NCBI RefSeq assembly: GCF_029626145.1
Contig: NZ_JARUBJ010000002.1
Span: 3,879,501 to 3,943,500 of the forward strand
Direction: 5' to 3'
DNA: 64,000 nucleotides
Source of the DNA: Micromonospora sp. WMMD961
Lineage (GTDB): Bacteria; Actinomycetota; Actinomycetes; Mycobacteriales; Micromonosporaceae
The notes under the pieces are model-generated. The model was not told where the DNA came from. It saw nothing but the letters and a program-made list of their open reading frames with translations, and ran no database searches. The stretch's first letter is position 1; each line of letters opens with the position of its first letter. Of the stretch, positions 25,512 to 33,738 are shown one piece after another. The position numbers and the translations under genes were made by a program.

Positions 25512-25527
25512 CACCCGCGTACGGGTG
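25512..25527 (-). promoter_or_regulatory. Conserved 5'-leader hairpin of copy B
   Basis: CACCCG-N4-CGGGTG, 27 bp upstream of ATG 25485, matching the hairpin before copy A with one loop base changed. Confidence 0.4.
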
Positions 25528-25649
25528 AGCACCTCGTCGGGCGCACCAAACAGGGGAAAAATCTTGGGGGCGGCGGCCAGCAGACCGAGGGCCTGCGGCG
25601 CCGGCGTCGGCGACCTACGAGCGAGGGCTCGGGCGCCGGGTCCATGTGC

Positions 25650-25834
25650 AACGGCCCGCCGGGCGGGGCCATTCCAGGTCGGCCGATCCCGGCGAAGCGG
25701 GGTACCGGTCGGGCCGGGGTCCAGGTGTAACGACCCGCGGACCGGGGCCATTCCGGGGGGCGGCCGATCCGGTCGACCGGCCGTGGTCCTGCGATCGTCA
25801 GGGTGTGTAACCACCCCCGCCCGGCCGTGATTCC
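25650..25834 (-). promoter_or_regulatory. Three tandem GGAAT-N18-GTT promoters upstream of copy B
   Basis: Minus-strand GGAAT/GTT pairs with exactly 18-bp spacers lie at 25834/25811, 25754/25731 and 25675/25652, 79-80 bp apart. The spacer sequences have diverged from those of copy A while the GGAAT and GTT hexamer regions are kept, which argues for selection on these elements. They match the SigR/SigH ECF consensus. Confidence 0.65.
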
Positions 25835-25974
25835 GCCTGACGGGTGCCGCCGGCCACATCCAAAAAACACCCGAACCGAGCAAATCGCCCAGGTCGACCT
25901 GAGCTGAAGGCACCACCGTCATCCACGCCCGCGAAACTGCTCAGCTCGGGCGTGATCAGCTCGACGTCCTTGAT

Positions 25975-26030
25975 GTCGGGGGTGTCCAAGACGGTGAGAT
26001 ACCGCGACTTCACGGAATCCGAGCCCATCA
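25975..26030. repeat. Diverged upstream element, copy B
   Basis: Partner of the element at 18450-18504 (about three quarters identical by eye). It is 141 bp upstream of the farthest promoter of copy B. The rest of 25840-26116 shows no convincing gene on either strand. Confidence 0.45.
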
Positions 26031-26116
26031 AGACGTACGGGGTGGCCGAGCGCCCCCGTACACCGATCGGCCCGCGACCCCTCAGCAGACCCGGACGGCC
26101 GGGACCCGGCCCGCAC

Positions 26117-26158
26117 GAGGCTGACGCCCGTCGGAGTGTTCCGACGGGCGTCAGCCTC
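26117..26158. terminator. Terminator of the LPVTG surface-protein operon
   Basis: A perfect 19-bp stem (26117-26135 with 26140-26158, core GCTGACGCCCGTCGGA) and loop GTGT lies 34 bp beyond the minus-strand stop at 26192. Confidence 0.85.
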
Positions 26159-26191
26159 AGTGCGGTTCCGGGCATTGCCCGGTGGTGCGGG

Positions 26192-26821
26192 TCAGTGCGC
26201 GGCACCGCCGAGGCGCTGGCGGCGACGCCAGGCCAGGGTCAGCAGCAACATGACCGCTCCGGCGCCGACCAGGCCACCGCCGAGCTTCATGGGCGTGCCC
26301 ATGCTGTCACCCGTGACGGGCAGCGGCTGCTTCTTGTGCAGCACCCGCAGCTCGGTCGAGGCGGTACGGCCGGACTCCCGGCCGGTCGCGGTGAAGGTCA
26401 GCAGACCCGTCACCGACGGCTTGTAGCTCCTGGTGAAGCGCCCCTGGGCGTTGGTGAACGCCGTGAAGTTCAGCGGTGCGCTCGCCTGGTACGCCACCGG
26501 GGCCATGGCCACGGTGCTGCCGTCGCTGCGGCGAGCCGGCGCCTGACCACCGGCCGGAGCGGCCAGCGGGGTGACCGTCACCGAGATGTCGACGGTCTCG
26601 TTCGGGCCGAAGTTGGTGCCGGTCAGGATGACCGTCTCGCCGAGGAAGATCGTCGGTCGGTTGACGGTCAGTGACGCCACTACCGGCGGGTACGGCGGCG
26701 GTTGGGGCGGGTCGGTGGTCGCGCTGGGCGCCGGCTGCGGCTGTGCCGCCCCCGCTGCCGTCGGCACGGCCACCACGGCCAGGCCGACCGTGAGCGCCAT
26801 GATGATGCGGGATAGCCGCAT
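26192..26821 (-). CDS. LPXTG-type cell-wall surface protein
   Basis: A 209-aa exported protein with an N-terminal signal peptide (RLSRIIMALTVGLAVVAVPTAAGAA), a Pro-rich linker and one Ig-like/IPT-type domain ('VASLTVNRPTIFLGETVILTGTNFGPNETVDISV', then 'GRFTRSYKPSVTGLLTFTATG'). It ends with a sortase sorting signal: LPVTGD, a hydrophobic helix (GGGLVGAGAVMLLLTLAW) and RRRQR. Sortase should attach it to peptidoglycan. ATG 26821 has TAGGAGGG upstream. It is 13 bp downstream of the DUF4012 gene and probably in its operon. No sortase gene is in the window. Confidence 0.85.
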   Translation of the reverse strand: MRLSRIIMALTVGLAVVAVPTAAGAAQPQPAPSATTDPPQPPPYPPVVASLTVNRPTIFLGETVILTGTNFGPNETVDISVTVTPLAAPAGGQAPARRSDGSTVAMAPVAYQASAPLNFTAFTNAQGRFTRSYKPSVTGLLTFTATGRESGRTASTELRVLHKKQPLPVTGDSMGTPMKLGGGLVGAGAVMLLLTLAWRRRQRLGGAAH

Positions 26822-26834
26822 GATTGGTTCCCTC

Positions 26835-28619
26835 CTACTGGTCACAGCTTGGTGCGGAATGAACTTGGGTGGTCCAGGGGCTGGCGGTGGGGGTCAGCCA
26901 CAGCTCGGCTTGCCCGACGCCGGTCTTGGCCGTCAGCACGGTCACCTCCAACGCCTTCTCGGCGCCGGGAGCGACGTCGACGCTGGCGGTCGCCACCTGG
27001 CGGCGGCGTTCGGTGCCGCTACCAACGGCCGTCTCGGCCCCGTCGAGCCGGGCCTCGAGCACCGCTCCACCTGCAGGGCTGAAGATCGACACCAATGTGC
27101 GGACGGTGTACGGATCACCAGCCATACCGAGACCGAGGACGGACTTGGTGAGTCCGGACTTCGGTGCCGTCGAGCGCAGGGTCACCCGCAGGCGGAGCTC
27201 GCGGCGGCCGTCGGGGCGGCATTCGCCGACCGTCAGGTTCGCCGTCTGTCGTAGGTAGTAGCCGAGCTTCGCGCCGCTGCCGTCGTTGAGGAACACGCCG
27301 ACCGTCGGCACGGTGTCCTGTTCCGGAAGCGTCCCGGCCATCCGGCTGTCGCCGAACGTCCGCTGTTCCTCAGGTCGGGCACTCCAGAACAATATCCGCC
27401 GTTCGGTGATAGCACGGTCAAATGCGGACAACAACACCCTAGGGTTGACATTCTTCTTGAAGAAGGCGTCGAAGACGGCAGCCGCCGACGCGGCGAAGAA
27501 CTTGTCCTGCTGTTCGACGTCGAGCTGCCGGTAACTGTCGTTGAGCAGGGTCTGCACGACCTTCTCGCTGGCCAGCGGGACACCGCCGGGCACCAGCACC
27601 GGGCCGGTCGCCTTGAGTAGATAGGACAGCACCACCGGATCGACGGCGAGCACGCCGTCGACAGTGGTGCCCGTCTTGCGGCGGAACATCTCGCGGTACA
27701 GCGTCGCCGCGGTCGGGAAGTGCGGGGACAGGTTGACGTCGGCCGGGTAGATGCCGGGCAGGTCGGTCCAGAGCGCGCGGGTCTCGGCGGGCACCTTCAG
27801 CGCCGGTTTGAAGAAGCCAAGCGAGGACGAACTGCCCTGCTTGCCCATCGTCACCGCGCCGTCCTTCGCCTCGATCATCGCGTACGCGCCGAACATGCCG
27901 CCGGTGGCGCGCAGCTCGGCAAGGTTCTGCGAGACCAGCAGGTACCGCCGTGGTCCGCTCGCGCCGAGCAGTGGCGGCAGCAGGCGGGCACCCTGGTCGG
28001 CAGCCGTGGTCAGGCTGGCCAGGCGGTCGATCTCGCCACGGAGGTCGACAAGCGCCTGCCGGACCTGGCTGACCAGGCTGTCGGCCGGTACCGCCGCGAG
28101 GTCTCGGCGCGTACCCTGCACCGACTCGTTGACCCGGGTCAGCTCGGCGGAGACCCCACTGAGCCGGGCCAGGTCCAGTCGACCGCCGGTCGGCACCAGG
28201 CTGGTCAGGTCCATCCGGAGCAGGGTCGGGAACGCCTGCCGCGCCAACTCGTCGATGGCGGCAGCGATCTGCCGAACGGCATCGAGGTCGTCGCCCACCA
28301 TCGGCGTATGCCGACCGAGTTGCCAGCTCGGGTCGTTGGTCGCCGCCCGGGCTGCGCGGGACTGCTCCTGGAGAGCGACAAGGGTCCGCAGGGCGCGGTC
28401 GGTGTCCCCGCCGACCACCTGGGCGCTCAACTCCCGGGCGAGGCCGGCGGCGTTGAGCAGGTGAGCGCGCGCCTGCCAGCCGCGAAAGCCGACCCAACCG
28501 CCGGCCGCCAGCAGCAGCGAGCCGACCACGAGGGCGCTGAGGAGGGCTCGTCGCAGTCGGGCACGCCGACGGCGCCGGGACCGGCTCCGCCGCCGGGTCG
28601 GCCGTTCGCTTTCCGTCAC
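26835..28619 (-). CDS. DUF4012 domain membrane-anchored extracytoplasmic protein
   Basis: A 594-aa protein with a very basic cytoplasmic N terminus (RRRSRSRRRRRARLRRA), one transmembrane helix (about 25-46) and a large extracytoplasmic region of the DUF4012 family. The characteristic core is 'RRYLLVSQNLAELRATGGMFGAYAMIEAKDG' followed by 'HFPTAATLYREMFRRKTGTTVDGVLAVDPVVLSYLL'. The family sits in actinobacterial exopolysaccharide loci and its biochemical role is unknown. GTG 28619 has GGGAGTG upstream. Neighbours are an LPVTG protein, a GT4 transferase and a BY-kinase, consistent with surface-polymer assembly. Confidence 0.85.
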   Translation of the reverse strand: MTESERPTRRRSRSRRRRRARLRRALLSALVVGSLLLAAGGWVGFRGWQARAHLLNAAGLARELSAQVVGGDTDRALRTLVALQEQSRAARAATNDPSWQLGRHTPMVGDDLDAVRQIAAAIDELARQAFPTLLRMDLTSLVPTGGRLDLARLSGVSAELTRVNESVQGTRRDLAAVPADSLVSQVRQALVDLRGEIDRLASLTTAADQGARLLPPLLGASGPRRYLLVSQNLAELRATGGMFGAYAMIEAKDGAVTMGKQGSSSSLGFFKPALKVPAETRALWTDLPGIYPADVNLSPHFPTAATLYREMFRRKTGTTVDGVLAVDPVVLSYLLKATGPVLVPGGVPLASEKVVQTLLNDSYRQLDVEQQDKFFAASAAAVFDAFFKKNVNPRVLLSAFDRAITERRILFWSARPEEQRTFGDSRMAGTLPEQDTVPTVGVFLNDGSGAKLGYYLRQTANLTVGECRPDGRRELRLRVTLRSTAPKSGLTKSVLGLGMAGDPYTVRTLVSIFSPAGGAVLEARLDGAETAVGSGTERRRQVATASVDVAPGAEKALEVTVLTAKTGVGQAELWLTPTASPWTTQVHSAPSCDQ

Positions 28620-28716
28620 ACCACACTCCCATTCGGGGAATCGGACAGATGGTCGATTCCCTGACGTTCTTAGCACGCGCCAGGGGACTTCATACCGTTA
28701 TCGCAATAAGTGCCGC

Positions 28717-29964
28717 TTAAGCGAGGTTTCCTCGCGGCTCCCGGACCGGCGCTGCCGCCCGCCCCGCCGCCTCGTGCAGCAGCCGCTCGATCCGGTCCAC
28801 CCCGGCGGGGAGGGACATCTCCCTCAGGTACGCCGACCGCCCGCGGCGACCCATCTCGGTCCGGGTGGGCGCGGGGATGGTGGCGGCCAGCCAGAACCGG
28901 TCGGCCAGCGCCGCCCAGTCCTCCGGCGGGCAGGAGAGACCGGCCCTGGCGCGTTCGACCAGTTCGGCAGTGTCACCGCCCGCCGACGCGACCACCGGGG
29001 CGGCACAGGAGAGCGCAGCCTGGAGCTTGCCCGGCACCGTGCCGCGCAGCTCCGGAAGGTCACGCAGCATGACCAGTTGGTAGTCGGCGGCGGCGTACAG
29101 CTCGGGCATGTCGACGGGTGACCGTCGCTCCACGAAGCGGACGTTGTCCGCACCCAGGTCGGCGGCGAGCCCCCGCACCCGCCGCTCGTCCGCGCCCGAA
29201 CCGACGAGGACCAGGTCCATCGTCCGGTCCAGCGCCGCCGCCGCCCGGACCGCGGTCTCCAGTCCCTGCCGCGCGCCGATGGTCCCGGCGTGCATCACCA
29301 CGCACCGACCGTCCCGGCGGACCAACCGGCGGGCCGCCGCCCCGGGCGTCACCGGATGAAAGATCCGCTCGTCGGTCCAGTTCAACACCTCTCGGACCCG
29401 GGTCGGGTCGGCGCCCGCGGCGACCACCAGATCCCGCATCGACGGCGCGGCCACCGCGATCCGCGCCGCGGCCCGATAGATCCGGGTCATCGCGCTGCCC
29501 ATCCGCGCCGCCCAGCGATCCTCGCCCGCCTCCTCGGCGCCGTCGCGGGTCCAGACATCCTGCACGTGCAGCACCGCCGGCACCTGCCCGAGCAGTCGGA
29601 GCACCCCGGCGGCGGCGAACGTCGTCGCCGGCAGTTGGAACACGTAGAGCGCGTCCACGTCGCTGAAGTACCGCCGGGCGGCCCACGTCGCGCTGCCGGC
29701 GAAGGAGAGATAGCTGGCCATGCGGACCTTGGTGGACGTGACCCGCCCGGGGTAGCGCGGCACCCGTCGAACCGTCAGTCGTTCGCTGTGCGTCTCGTGG
29801 TGCCACCGCTGCCGCCAGCCGGGATACACGTGGCCGCCCGGGTAGTCCGGAAATCCGGTGAGCACCCGAACCTTGTGCCCACGCGCGGCCAACTCCTCCG
29901 CGAGGCTCCCCGGAATGAACGCCGGCTCAGGCGGAAAGTGGTACGACAGGATGCCGATCCTCAC
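28717..29964 (-). CDS. Glycosyltransferase family 4 (WcaI-like)
   Basis: A 415-aa GT-B glycosyltransferase. The N terminus 'RIGILSYHFPPEPAFIPGSLAEELAARGHKVRVLTGFPDYP' is typical of the WcaI-like GT4 group of colanic-acid/exopolysaccharide loci. The C-terminal donor domain has 'VVMHAGTIGARQGLETAVRAA', 'LVGSGADERRV' and the E-x7-E-like region 'VPGKLQAALSCAAPVVAS'. It should transfer a nucleotide-activated sugar onto a lipid-linked glycan on the cytoplasmic face. GTG 29964 is the start, and the gene diverges from the phosphatase gene. Confidence 0.88.
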   Translation of the reverse strand: MRIGILSYHFPPEPAFIPGSLAEELAARGHKVRVLTGFPDYPGGHVYPGWRQRWHHETHSERLTVRRVPRYPGRVTSTKVRMASYLSFAGSATWAARRYFSDVDALYVFQLPATTFAAAGVLRLLGQVPAVLHVQDVWTRDGAEEAGEDRWAARMGSAMTRIYRAAARIAVAAPSMRDLVVAAGADPTRVREVLNWTDERIFHPVTPGAAARRLVRRDGRCVVMHAGTIGARQGLETAVRAAAALDRTMDLVLVGSGADERRVRGLAADLGADNVRFVERRSPVDMPELYAAADYQLVMLRDLPELRGTVPGKLQAALSCAAPVVASAGGDTAELVERARAGLSCPPEDWAALADRFWLAATIPAPTRTEMGRRGRSAYLREMSLPAGVDRIERLLHEAAGRAAAPVREPRGNLA

Positions 29965-30132
29965 TGACCCGCCCCCGTCCGGCACGGATTCACGTCGGCC
30001 GGCGCGGCACCACGGCCGACGGGCGTTCCGCGCGCGTACGATGCCGACAACCCCTCCCCGCGCGACCACCGGCGTCGACGCACCGCCCTCACGGTGTGGA
30101 CACCCGTGTCCGCACCGATGAGAGGGACTCCG

Positions 30133-30687
30133 ATGGCTGATCGCGTGTTGTTCGTCTGCCACGCCAACCTGTGCCGGTCGCCGATGGCCGAGTTCCTGGC
30201 CCGCCGACTGCTGGCCGACCGGCCCGTCACGGTGGCCAGTGCCGGCACCGACGCGATCGACGGGCTGGGAATGCACCCGTACGCGATGGAGATCGTGACC
30301 GCCAGCGGCAGGGACCCGGCGGCGTTCCGCACCCGGGCGCTGCGGCCGGAGTACCTGACCGACGCGACGCTCGTGCTGACCGCGACCCGGCGCCAGCGCT
30401 CGGTCTGCACGGCGCTGGCGCCGGCGGCGCTGCACCGGACGTTCACGGTGCGCCAGTTCGGCCGGCTGGCCGCGGCGGCCGAGCCGCCCGCCGGGTCGGC
30501 CGACGACTCGTTGCAGGCGGCGATCGCCGCCGCCGCCCTGGCCCGGGGACGGCTACAACCCGCCGCCCCGGACGCGGACGACCTCCAGGACCCGATCGGC
30601 GGCACCGCCGCCGACTTCCGACGCTGCGCCGAGGAGATCGAACGGTCGCTGCGACCCCTCGCTGCGCTCATCGGGGCAGCCGGGTGA
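30133..30687 (+). CDS. Low-molecular-weight protein tyrosine phosphatase
   Basis: A 184-aa cytoplasmic LMW-PTP. The catalytic P-loop is C9-HANLC-R15-S near the N terminus (C-x5-R-S), and the general-acid Asp is in 'DLQDPIGG' (DP motif). GAGAGGG precedes ATG 30133. Such enzymes dephosphorylate BY-kinases and export proteins in polysaccharide loci. Its 3' end overlaps that of the BY-kinase gene by 20 bp on the opposite strand, so the kinase/phosphatase pair is convergent rather than in one operon. Confidence 0.92.
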   Translation: MADRVLFVCHANLCRSPMAEFLARRLLADRPVTVASAGTDAIDGLGMHPYAMEIVTASGRDPAAFRTRALRPEYLTDATLVLTATRRQRSVCTALAPAALHRTFTVRQFGRLAAAAEPPAGSADDSLQAAIAAAALARGRLQPAAPDADDLQDPIGGTAADFRRCAEEIERSLRPLAALIGAAG

Positions 30688-32134
30688 GTTCCTGGGTGTG
30701 ATCGGTGACGCCGTTGACCCCGTCGGTGGTCGCGACGTGCCGACCGGACGCGCTCCGTTGTTCGGCCGGCACCGATGCCGTGGGCGCCGAGGTGACCACC
30801 CGGTAGGCCTCGTACTGGTAAGCCTCGGCCTTGGCCACCTTCGCCATGTTCAACACGCACCCGAGCAGTCGAACCGACACCGAGTGCAGTGAGCGCGCCG
30901 CGGCGGCGACCTGGGCTCGCGAGGTACGGCCCTGCTGGGTCACCAGCAGCGCACCGTCCGCCTGCACGGCCACGACCACGCCGTCGGTCACCGCGAGCAG
31001 CGGTGCGGTGTCGATGATCACGATGTCCGCCGACTCCCGCAGCGCCAGCAGCAGGTCCGACATCGCCTTGGAGCCGAGCAACTCGCTCGGGTTCGGCGGG
31101 GCGGAACCACTGGGCAGCACCAGCAGGGACTTGTCCCCCCAACGCTGCACGACGTCGCCGACCTGCACGTCGCCGACCAGCACGTCGGTGAGGCCGACAC
31201 CCGCGTCCAGACCCAGGTAGTCGTCGACCTTCGGACGGCGCAGGTCCGCGTCGACCAGCAGCACCCGCCAACCCGCCTCGGCCAGCGCGATGGCCAGGTT
31301 GCAGGAGAGCGTGGTCTTTCCCTCACCCTGCAGGGCGCTGGTCACGGCGATGACCCGAGCAGGCTCGTGGACATCCACGAAACGCAGGTTGGTACGCAAC
31401 TTGCGCACCGCCTCGGCACGGGCGGAGGTCGCGGCGTCGCCCACGATCAGCGGTGCGCTGCGGGCGTTGCCCTCGAACGGAATCTCGCCGAGCAGAGGGC
31501 TGCCGGTGGCCCGTTGCAGACCGGCGGCGTCGCGCAGCCGCACGTCGGCGACTCCGCGCAGGATCGCCAGGCCGATACCGAGGATCAGACCGATCAGGCC
31601 ACCGAGGGTGAGGTTCCGGACGGGCTGCGGCGAGACGGGGTTGGCGCTCACCCGTGGGCCACTGACCACCTCGATCTTGACCGGCGCCTTACCCTCGGGC
31701 GTCGTCTCGACCTTCTGTACGAGTTCGACGAACTTCGCGGCCAGGGTTTCGGTCACTCGCAACGCGCGGGTCTGGTCGGTGTCGGTGACCGACGCCTGGA
31801 GCATGACGGTGCCGGTCTCGGTGGAGGTCTTCACCCGTCGCTGCACCTCGTCGGCGGTGAGACCGACCGGGGTCTCGGCCACCACGCTCTGTGCCAGTCG
31901 GTCGCTGGTGAGCAGGTCCGCGTACGACTTGACCCGCTGTTGGAGGAAGAGCCCACCCTGGTAGGCCTCGCTGACGCCGGTGTTGGGGGTGGTGACGAAG
32001 AACGTCACCGACGCGACGTACCGAGGTTGGGCGCGCACGGTCAGGAAAGCCGATACGCCGAGGGCGACCATGACCGTGACCAGTGTGACCCACCAGTGCC
32101 TACGCACGTGACGCAATTGGCGGAGCAGATCCAT
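30668..32134 (-). CDS. Polysaccharide co-polymerase / BY-kinase (Wzc-like)
   Basis: A 488-aa bacterial tyrosine kinase fused to its Wzz-type activator. There is an N-terminal helix (about 15-34), an extracytoplasmic loop, 'NPVSPQPVRNLTLGGLIGLILGIGLAIL' (Wzz motif plus second helix, 165-193), then the cytoplasmic kinase: Walker A 'ALQGEGKTT' (about 267-275), Walker A' 'VLLVDADLRRP' (291-301) and Walker B 'DIVIIDTAP'. The C-terminal tyrosines EAYQYEAY are likely autophosphorylation sites. GGAGG precedes ATG 32134. It controls chain length and export of a surface polysaccharide with the GT4 and LMW-PTP products. Confidence 0.93.
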   Translation of the reverse strand: MDLLRQLRHVRRHWWVTLVTVMVALGVSAFLTVRAQPRYVASVTFFVTTPNTGVSEAYQGGLFLQQRVKSYADLLTSDRLAQSVVAETPVGLTADEVQRRVKTSTETGTVMLQASVTDTDQTRALRVTETLAAKFVELVQKVETTPEGKAPVKIEVVSGPRVSANPVSPQPVRNLTLGGLIGLILGIGLAILRGVADVRLRDAAGLQRATGSPLLGEIPFEGNARSAPLIVGDAATSARAEAVRKLRTNLRFVDVHEPARVIAVTSALQGEGKTTLSCNLAIALAEAGWRVLLVDADLRRPKVDDYLGLDAGVGLTDVLVGDVQVGDVVQRWGDKSLLVLPSGSAPPNPSELLGSKAMSDLLLALRESADIVIIDTAPLLAVTDGVVVAVQADGALLVTQQGRTSRAQVAAAARSLHSVSVRLLGCVLNMAKVAKAEAYQYEAYRVVTSAPTASVPAEQRSASGRHVATTDGVNGVTDHTQELTRLPR

Positions 32135-32764
32135 CAGGCGCGCCTCCGTGCCGGTCCGGTTACGCCAAAGAACTTCACGAAAACCCCCAAGGTCGTCTCT
32201 AAACTCGTGAAACCATTAAAGCGGTTCATGCGGCTTATGTCCGGAGTTATGCATTTTCTTTAGTTCGACATGCGTCCGGATGACCAACCCGACAACGGTC
32301 CATTCGGCAGCGGCGACAACGAGGAAAAAGTCGAAAGCCGGCCAGGTGACGTCCGATCGGCCCAGCGGTCGCCGCCGACGGCCAAGCCGGAGGGCGACGG
32401 GATCCGTGCGTCGTGACGTCCGAGGTGGCCCCTCGTGGTGGCCAGGAACTCAACCGGGAGCTGGACGGCGGGGACCTCCGCGGCCCGCACCGGGCCGCAC
32501 CGCCGGTGGGGCCGCGCTCTGCGGAACGCCGCCGCCGGCGCTGATCTACTCGGCGGTCGTCCCGAGCGCGGGCGGGGAGGCACTACGTGGCTGGGCCGTT
32601 GCGAAACCCGCCGACGTCGCCGTCGCACTCGCCGCACCAACGGCGGTCAGCAGACACCGCGGCCAGCACTCGCGGCGGCCAGCACACACCGCGGTAGACC
32701 GCCGGGTGGCGAAGTGGGAGAAGTTCGACGCCGACGGCGTGCCCGGCGTCCACCAGCGGACCGT
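32135..32764. other. Non-coding region upstream of the BY-kinase gene
   Basis: About 630 bp with no supported gene. The first 130 bp upstream of the kinase are notably AT-rich for this genome (for example around 32205-32265) and should hold its promoter and leader. The remainder is GC-rich with open frames on several strands but no ribosome sites or family matches. Confidence 0.5.
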
Positions 32765-32797
32765 CGGGCGTCGGGCGGAAGCACGACCCGACGCCCG
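32765..32797. terminator. Terminator of the 33.7-32.8 kb minus-strand operon
   Basis: CGGGCGTCGGG (32765-32775) pairs with CCCGACGCCCG (32787-32797) around an 11-nt loop, 18 bp beyond the stop of the 65-aa gene. Confidence 0.65.
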
Positions 32798-32814
32798 CCC
32801 GTACCGCGATCCGG

Positions 32815-33012
32815 TCAGTGTCGACGGTCAGCGGGCGGCAGGTCCTCGGTCTCCTCGACCACCGCCTCGGCGGCCGGAGCGGTCAGGTCGTCGCCCGGCA
32901 CCGCCACCTCCTCGACACGATCCTGCTCGTCGGGTTTCCCACCGGGCTGCGGCTCGGGAGCGGTGGCAGCGCCGGAGAAGCCGTACTCGTTCGGTTCGTC
33001 GTGCCGGCTCAT
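32815..33012 (-). CDS. Small acidic hypothetical protein
   Basis: A 65-aa highly acidic, probably disordered protein (MSRHDEPNEYGFSG...VVEETEDLPP). GGGAGGATG precedes ATG 33012, a good ribosome site. It follows the 107-aa membrane protein by 4 bp and is the last gene before a terminator. Function unknown. Confidence 0.6.
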   Translation of the reverse strand: MSRHDEPNEYGFSGAATAPEPQPGGKPDEQDRVEEVAVPGDDLTAPAAEAVVEETEDLPPADRRH

Positions 33013-33016
33013 CTGG

Positions 33017-33340
33017 TCATCCTCCCGATTTCCTGGTTTCGCGTCCTAGCGCCAACGGTAGGTGGCAATCGTCGTCGGCGCAGGGGGCCGGGGATTGTCG
33101 CCCGGACCACGGCGCCGGAGCGCTCAGCGCCGCTCCGAGCAGTTGACGCAGGGCGATGATCGCCACCGCGCCGGCCAGACCGTTCCAACCCGGATCGCCG
33201 GCCAGCCGCAGCAGACCGGCCGCGGTCAACAGGTCCAACAACAGTCGGACGCCGGTTCGCAGCGCCCCGGTGCTGACCACGGTGACCACGCCGACGAGCA
33301 GGGCCAGCGCGGTGACCGCCGTGACCAGGTGGTCCATCAC
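33017..33340 (-). CDS. Small membrane protein of unknown function
   Basis: A 107-aa protein with hydrophobic helices at about residues 4-25 (VTAVTALALLVGVVTVVSTGAL) and 32-48, a third weaker one (GLAGAVAIIALRQLLGAAL), and a hydrophilic C-terminal tail containing two Cys. GTG 33340 overlaps the DUF1622 stop as GTGA, which fixes the start and shows coupling. Confidence 0.65.
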   Translation of the reverse strand: MMDHLVTAVTALALLVGVVTVVSTGALRTGVRLLLDLLTAAGLLRLAGDPGWNGLAGAVAIIALRQLLGAALSAPAPWSGRQSPAPCADDDCHLPLALGRETRKSGG

Positions 33341-33699
33341 CGGCGACGCTCCCCCTCGGCCACCTGACGCTGTTCCTGACGGATCTCCCGACCCAGGAAG
33401 TAGTTCAACGCCGTCCGGATCGTCGCGATCGCGGCCAGTTGTCCGATCTGCGCGAACGACGGTGACACCGCGGTCCGCAGCACGTCCGCCGCCAGCTGGA
33501 ACTCCAGCCCCAGCGTCAGGAACCGACCCAGCGAGAGCCGGATCGGCGTGAAATGGGCGGCGGTACGGTGTCGCAGCCCCTCGACCACGAACCGCACCGC
33601 CGCCCAGACCGCGCCAACGAAGATCACCAGCGCGCCGGCCACCTCCACCACGGCCACCAACACCTGGTCGCCGTGTCGCAACAGCTCGGCCGGCTCCAC
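33337..33699 (-). CDS. DUF1622 family membrane protein
   Basis: A 120-aa protein with an N-terminal helix (VAVVEVAGALVIFVGAVWAAV) and 'IRLSLGRFLTLGLEFQLAADVLRTAVSPSFAQIGQLAAIATIRTALNYFLGREI', the conserved DUF1622 core. The family is predicted to be inner-membrane with three helices and no known function. It is coupled to the 107-aa membrane protein and ends in a charged tail. Start is GTG 33699. Confidence 0.8.
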   Translation of the reverse strand: MEPAELLRHGDQVLVAVVEVAGALVIFVGAVWAAVRFVVEGLRHRTAAHFTPIRLSLGRFLTLGLEFQLAADVLRTAVSPSFAQIGQLAAIATIRTALNYFLGREIRQEQRQVAEGERRR

Positions 33700-33738
33700 C
33701 CCGGGCCGTTACCCGCCCTCGGGGCAGCTAGTCGGCAC

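Noticed and set aside
25798..26205. A 135-codon minus-strand frame upstream of copy B
   Set aside because: It runs through the 19-bp terminator stem and the diverged repeat and has no ribosome site or family match.
32280..33146. A 288-codon plus-strand frame in the gap before the BY-kinase
   Set aside because: Low-complexity Arg/Pro sequence that continues antisense through three small genes with good ribosome sites.
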